NCBI GenBank assembly: GCA_020852755.1
Contig: JADZAF010000155.1
Location: forward strand, 1 to 42,786
Direction: 5' to 3'
DNA length: 42,786 nucleotides
From: Bryobacterales bacterium
Lineage (GTDB): Bacteria > Acidobacteriota > Terriglobia > Bryobacterales > Bryobacteraceae
How positions within the stretch are numbered: position 1 is the first letter of the stretch; each line of letters opens with the position of its first letter. Shown here one piece after another: positions 42,130 through 42,786 of the stretch. The translations under genes were made by a program, and so were the position numbers. The notes below the pieces were generated by a model. That model saw only the letters and a program-made list of their open reading frames with translations. It was not told the origin of the DNA and did not search any database.

Positions 42130-42531
42130 ATGACGAGAGTGGAACGGAACCTGGTGGAGCGTCTGCTGCGGCTGAAGCTGCAGGAGTTGCGCTGGTATTC
42201 CCGGCTGTGCGACATCGCCGTGGACCACGTCCCGGACGAACTCGATCAATGCCAGCGGGCCAGCGAACGGGACCTGAGCCTGGCCGCAATCGAACGCGAG
42301 GTTGCGCTCGCCAACCAGATCCGGCTTGCCCTGGACCGGCTGGAGAACGGTGAGTACGGCATCTGCCTGCTCTGCGAAGAGGAGATCGGGCAGAAACGCC
42401 TGGCCGCCGTGCCGTGGGCCAGCACCTGCGTGATTTGCCAGGGACGCCTGGAGGCGGAACGCACACCGGTTGAACCGCTGAGGTGGAACGGCTCGAACGG
42501 TTCCTTCAACGGGTCCAACGCTTCGGACTAA
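42130..42531 (+). CDS. DksA/TraR family zinc-finger protein
   Basis: A 133-aa protein. A coiled-coil-like N-terminus (LVERLLRLKLQELRWY, ERDLSLAAIEREVALANQIRLALDRL) precedes ENGEYGICLLCEEEIGQKRLAAVPWASTCVICQ, with zinc ligands C79, C82, C100 and C103. This is the DksA/TraR C4 finger; such proteins bind the RNA polymerase secondary channel and modulate transcription, often with ppGpp. The coiled-coil tip lacks an obvious DxxDxA motif, so it may act differently from DksA itself. The Gly/Asn/Ser-rich tail is unusual. Confidence 0.88.
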   Translation: MTRVERNLVERLLRLKLQELRWYSRLCDIAVDHVPDELDQCQRASERDLSLAAIEREVALANQIRLALDRLENGEYGICLLCEEEIGQKRLAAVPWASTCVICQGRLEAERTPVEPLRWNGSNGSFNGSNASD

Positions 42532-42550
42532 GGCCTTCCCGCGCTTCCAG

Positions 42551-42588
42551 CGGCGGCCGTCCTTCCTTCCAACCCCGGACGGCCGCCG
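42551..42588. repeat. 12-bp inverted repeat downstream of the zinc-finger gene
   Basis: CGGCGGCCGTCC (42551-42562) pairs with GGACGGCCGCCG (42577-42588) around a 14-nt pyrimidine-rich loop. It starts 19 nt after the stop codon and may end transcription with Rho. A degenerate second copy begins at about 42668, so it is also part of a duplicated element. Confidence 0.6.
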
Positions 42589-42596
42589 CGCGGGCG

Positions 42597-42622
42597 AACC
42601 GCTCCCTTTGGTCGCGGCTCGG
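42597..42622. repeat. 26-nt intergenic repeat, copy 2
   Basis: Identical to 23880-23905 over 26 nt in the same orientation. Here it follows the 12-bp inverted repeat by 8 nt. A diverged third copy (GAGCCGCTCTCTTGG) starts at about 42710 after the second inverted repeat. Confidence 0.6.
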
Positions 42623-42667
42623 TAGGCACTCGGGCCTGGAGAGAAGGCTAGGCCTTTGGGGCCTTCC

Positions 42668-42724
42668 TCCGGCCGTTCTTCCTTCCCCCCCGGACGGCCG
42701 CTTCGCGGGCGAGCCGCTCTCTTG
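42668..42724. repeat. Diverged second copy of the inverted-repeat element
   Basis: CGGCCGT (42670-42676) pairs with ACGGCCG (42694-42700) around a TTCCTTCC-type loop. It is followed by CGCGGGCGAGCCGCTC, matching the region after the first copy with a few changes. The unit is offset from copy 1 by roughly 115-120 nt. The window ends soon after, so more copies may follow. Confidence 0.5.
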
Positions 42725-42786
42725 GAATCGTGCTTGCCCGGCGGCCGGAGCCGGCGGGCTGGGGAACAGGCCCGAGCACTTACCGA

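Noticed and set aside
42551..42724. CRISPR array
   Set aside because: Only two diverged units with dissimilar spacing and no cas genes in the window.

Overview
The window is GC-rich and looks like a chromosomal segment of an Acidobacteriota bacterium, most likely from the Solibacter/Bryobacter side. The basis is circumstantial: two very large Oar-like TonB-dependent receptors with an N-terminal carboxypeptidase-regulatory domain, a winged-helix/transmembrane/beta-propeller regulator, many exported hydrolases (GH29 fucosidase, M19, M20, M23, an amidohydrolase, a serine beta-lactamase-fold enzyme) and preQ0 genes. I recognise no rRNA, tRNA, CRISPR array, phage or insertion sequence. The A-PCP-TE protein is the only secondary-metabolism-like gene.

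Layout. 1-6.9 kb: an apparently exported O-methyltransferase, then a SorC-type regulator divergent from a TonB-dependent receptor, with inverted repeats and good promoters between them, then an outer-membrane barrel protein. 6.9-7.7 kb: about 0.8 kb without a convincing gene. 7.7-12.4 kb: a housekeeping run on the plus strand (rsmB-rpe-bamD, a receiver-domain protein, yajQ, an alpha/beta hydrolase). 12.4-14.9 kb: minus-strand genes for a degenerate receiver protein, a glycine-zipper exported protein, a DUF892 ferritin-like protein and a PRC-barrel protein, which suggests an envelope or stress group. 15.0-17.6 kb: an Fsr-like MFS exporter overlapping queC-queE. 17.6-21 kb: a beta-lactamase-fold hydrolase, then an exported M19 dipeptidase-acetamidase pair. 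21-23.7 kb: a stand-alone adenylation-carrier-thioesterase protein whose thioesterase triad looks broken. 24-31.8 kb: heme A synthase, GH29 fucosidase, a VIT/VWA protein with a strong terminator, a small metzincin-like protein whose Shine-Dalgarno lies in a hairpin loop, and the winged-helix/propeller regulator. 31.8-37.8 kb: OsmC, M23 peptidase, a 69-residue DUF1858 protein that may be leaderless, an amidohydrolase-M20 operon, gap, and a cyclophilin-like protein. 37.9-41.4 kb: a second TonB-dependent receptor with a palindrome inside its promoter spacer. 41.6-42.5 kb: a BON-LysM protein and a DksA/TraR zinc-finger protein, followed by repeats.

How the parts fit. The receptors, exported hydrolases and fucosidase fit a heterotroph that degrades glycans and peptides at its surface. 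Each receptor has its own recognisable promoter/operator architecture. Items most worth a second look are the A-PCP-TE protein with Cys/Glu/Ala in place of Ser/Asp/His, a 26-nt exact repeat between two distant intergenic sites, the SorC/receptor control region, an RsmB lacking its middle domain, and RNA hairpins placed to control translation starts. All family assignments are from motif recognition by eye; no database search was run.
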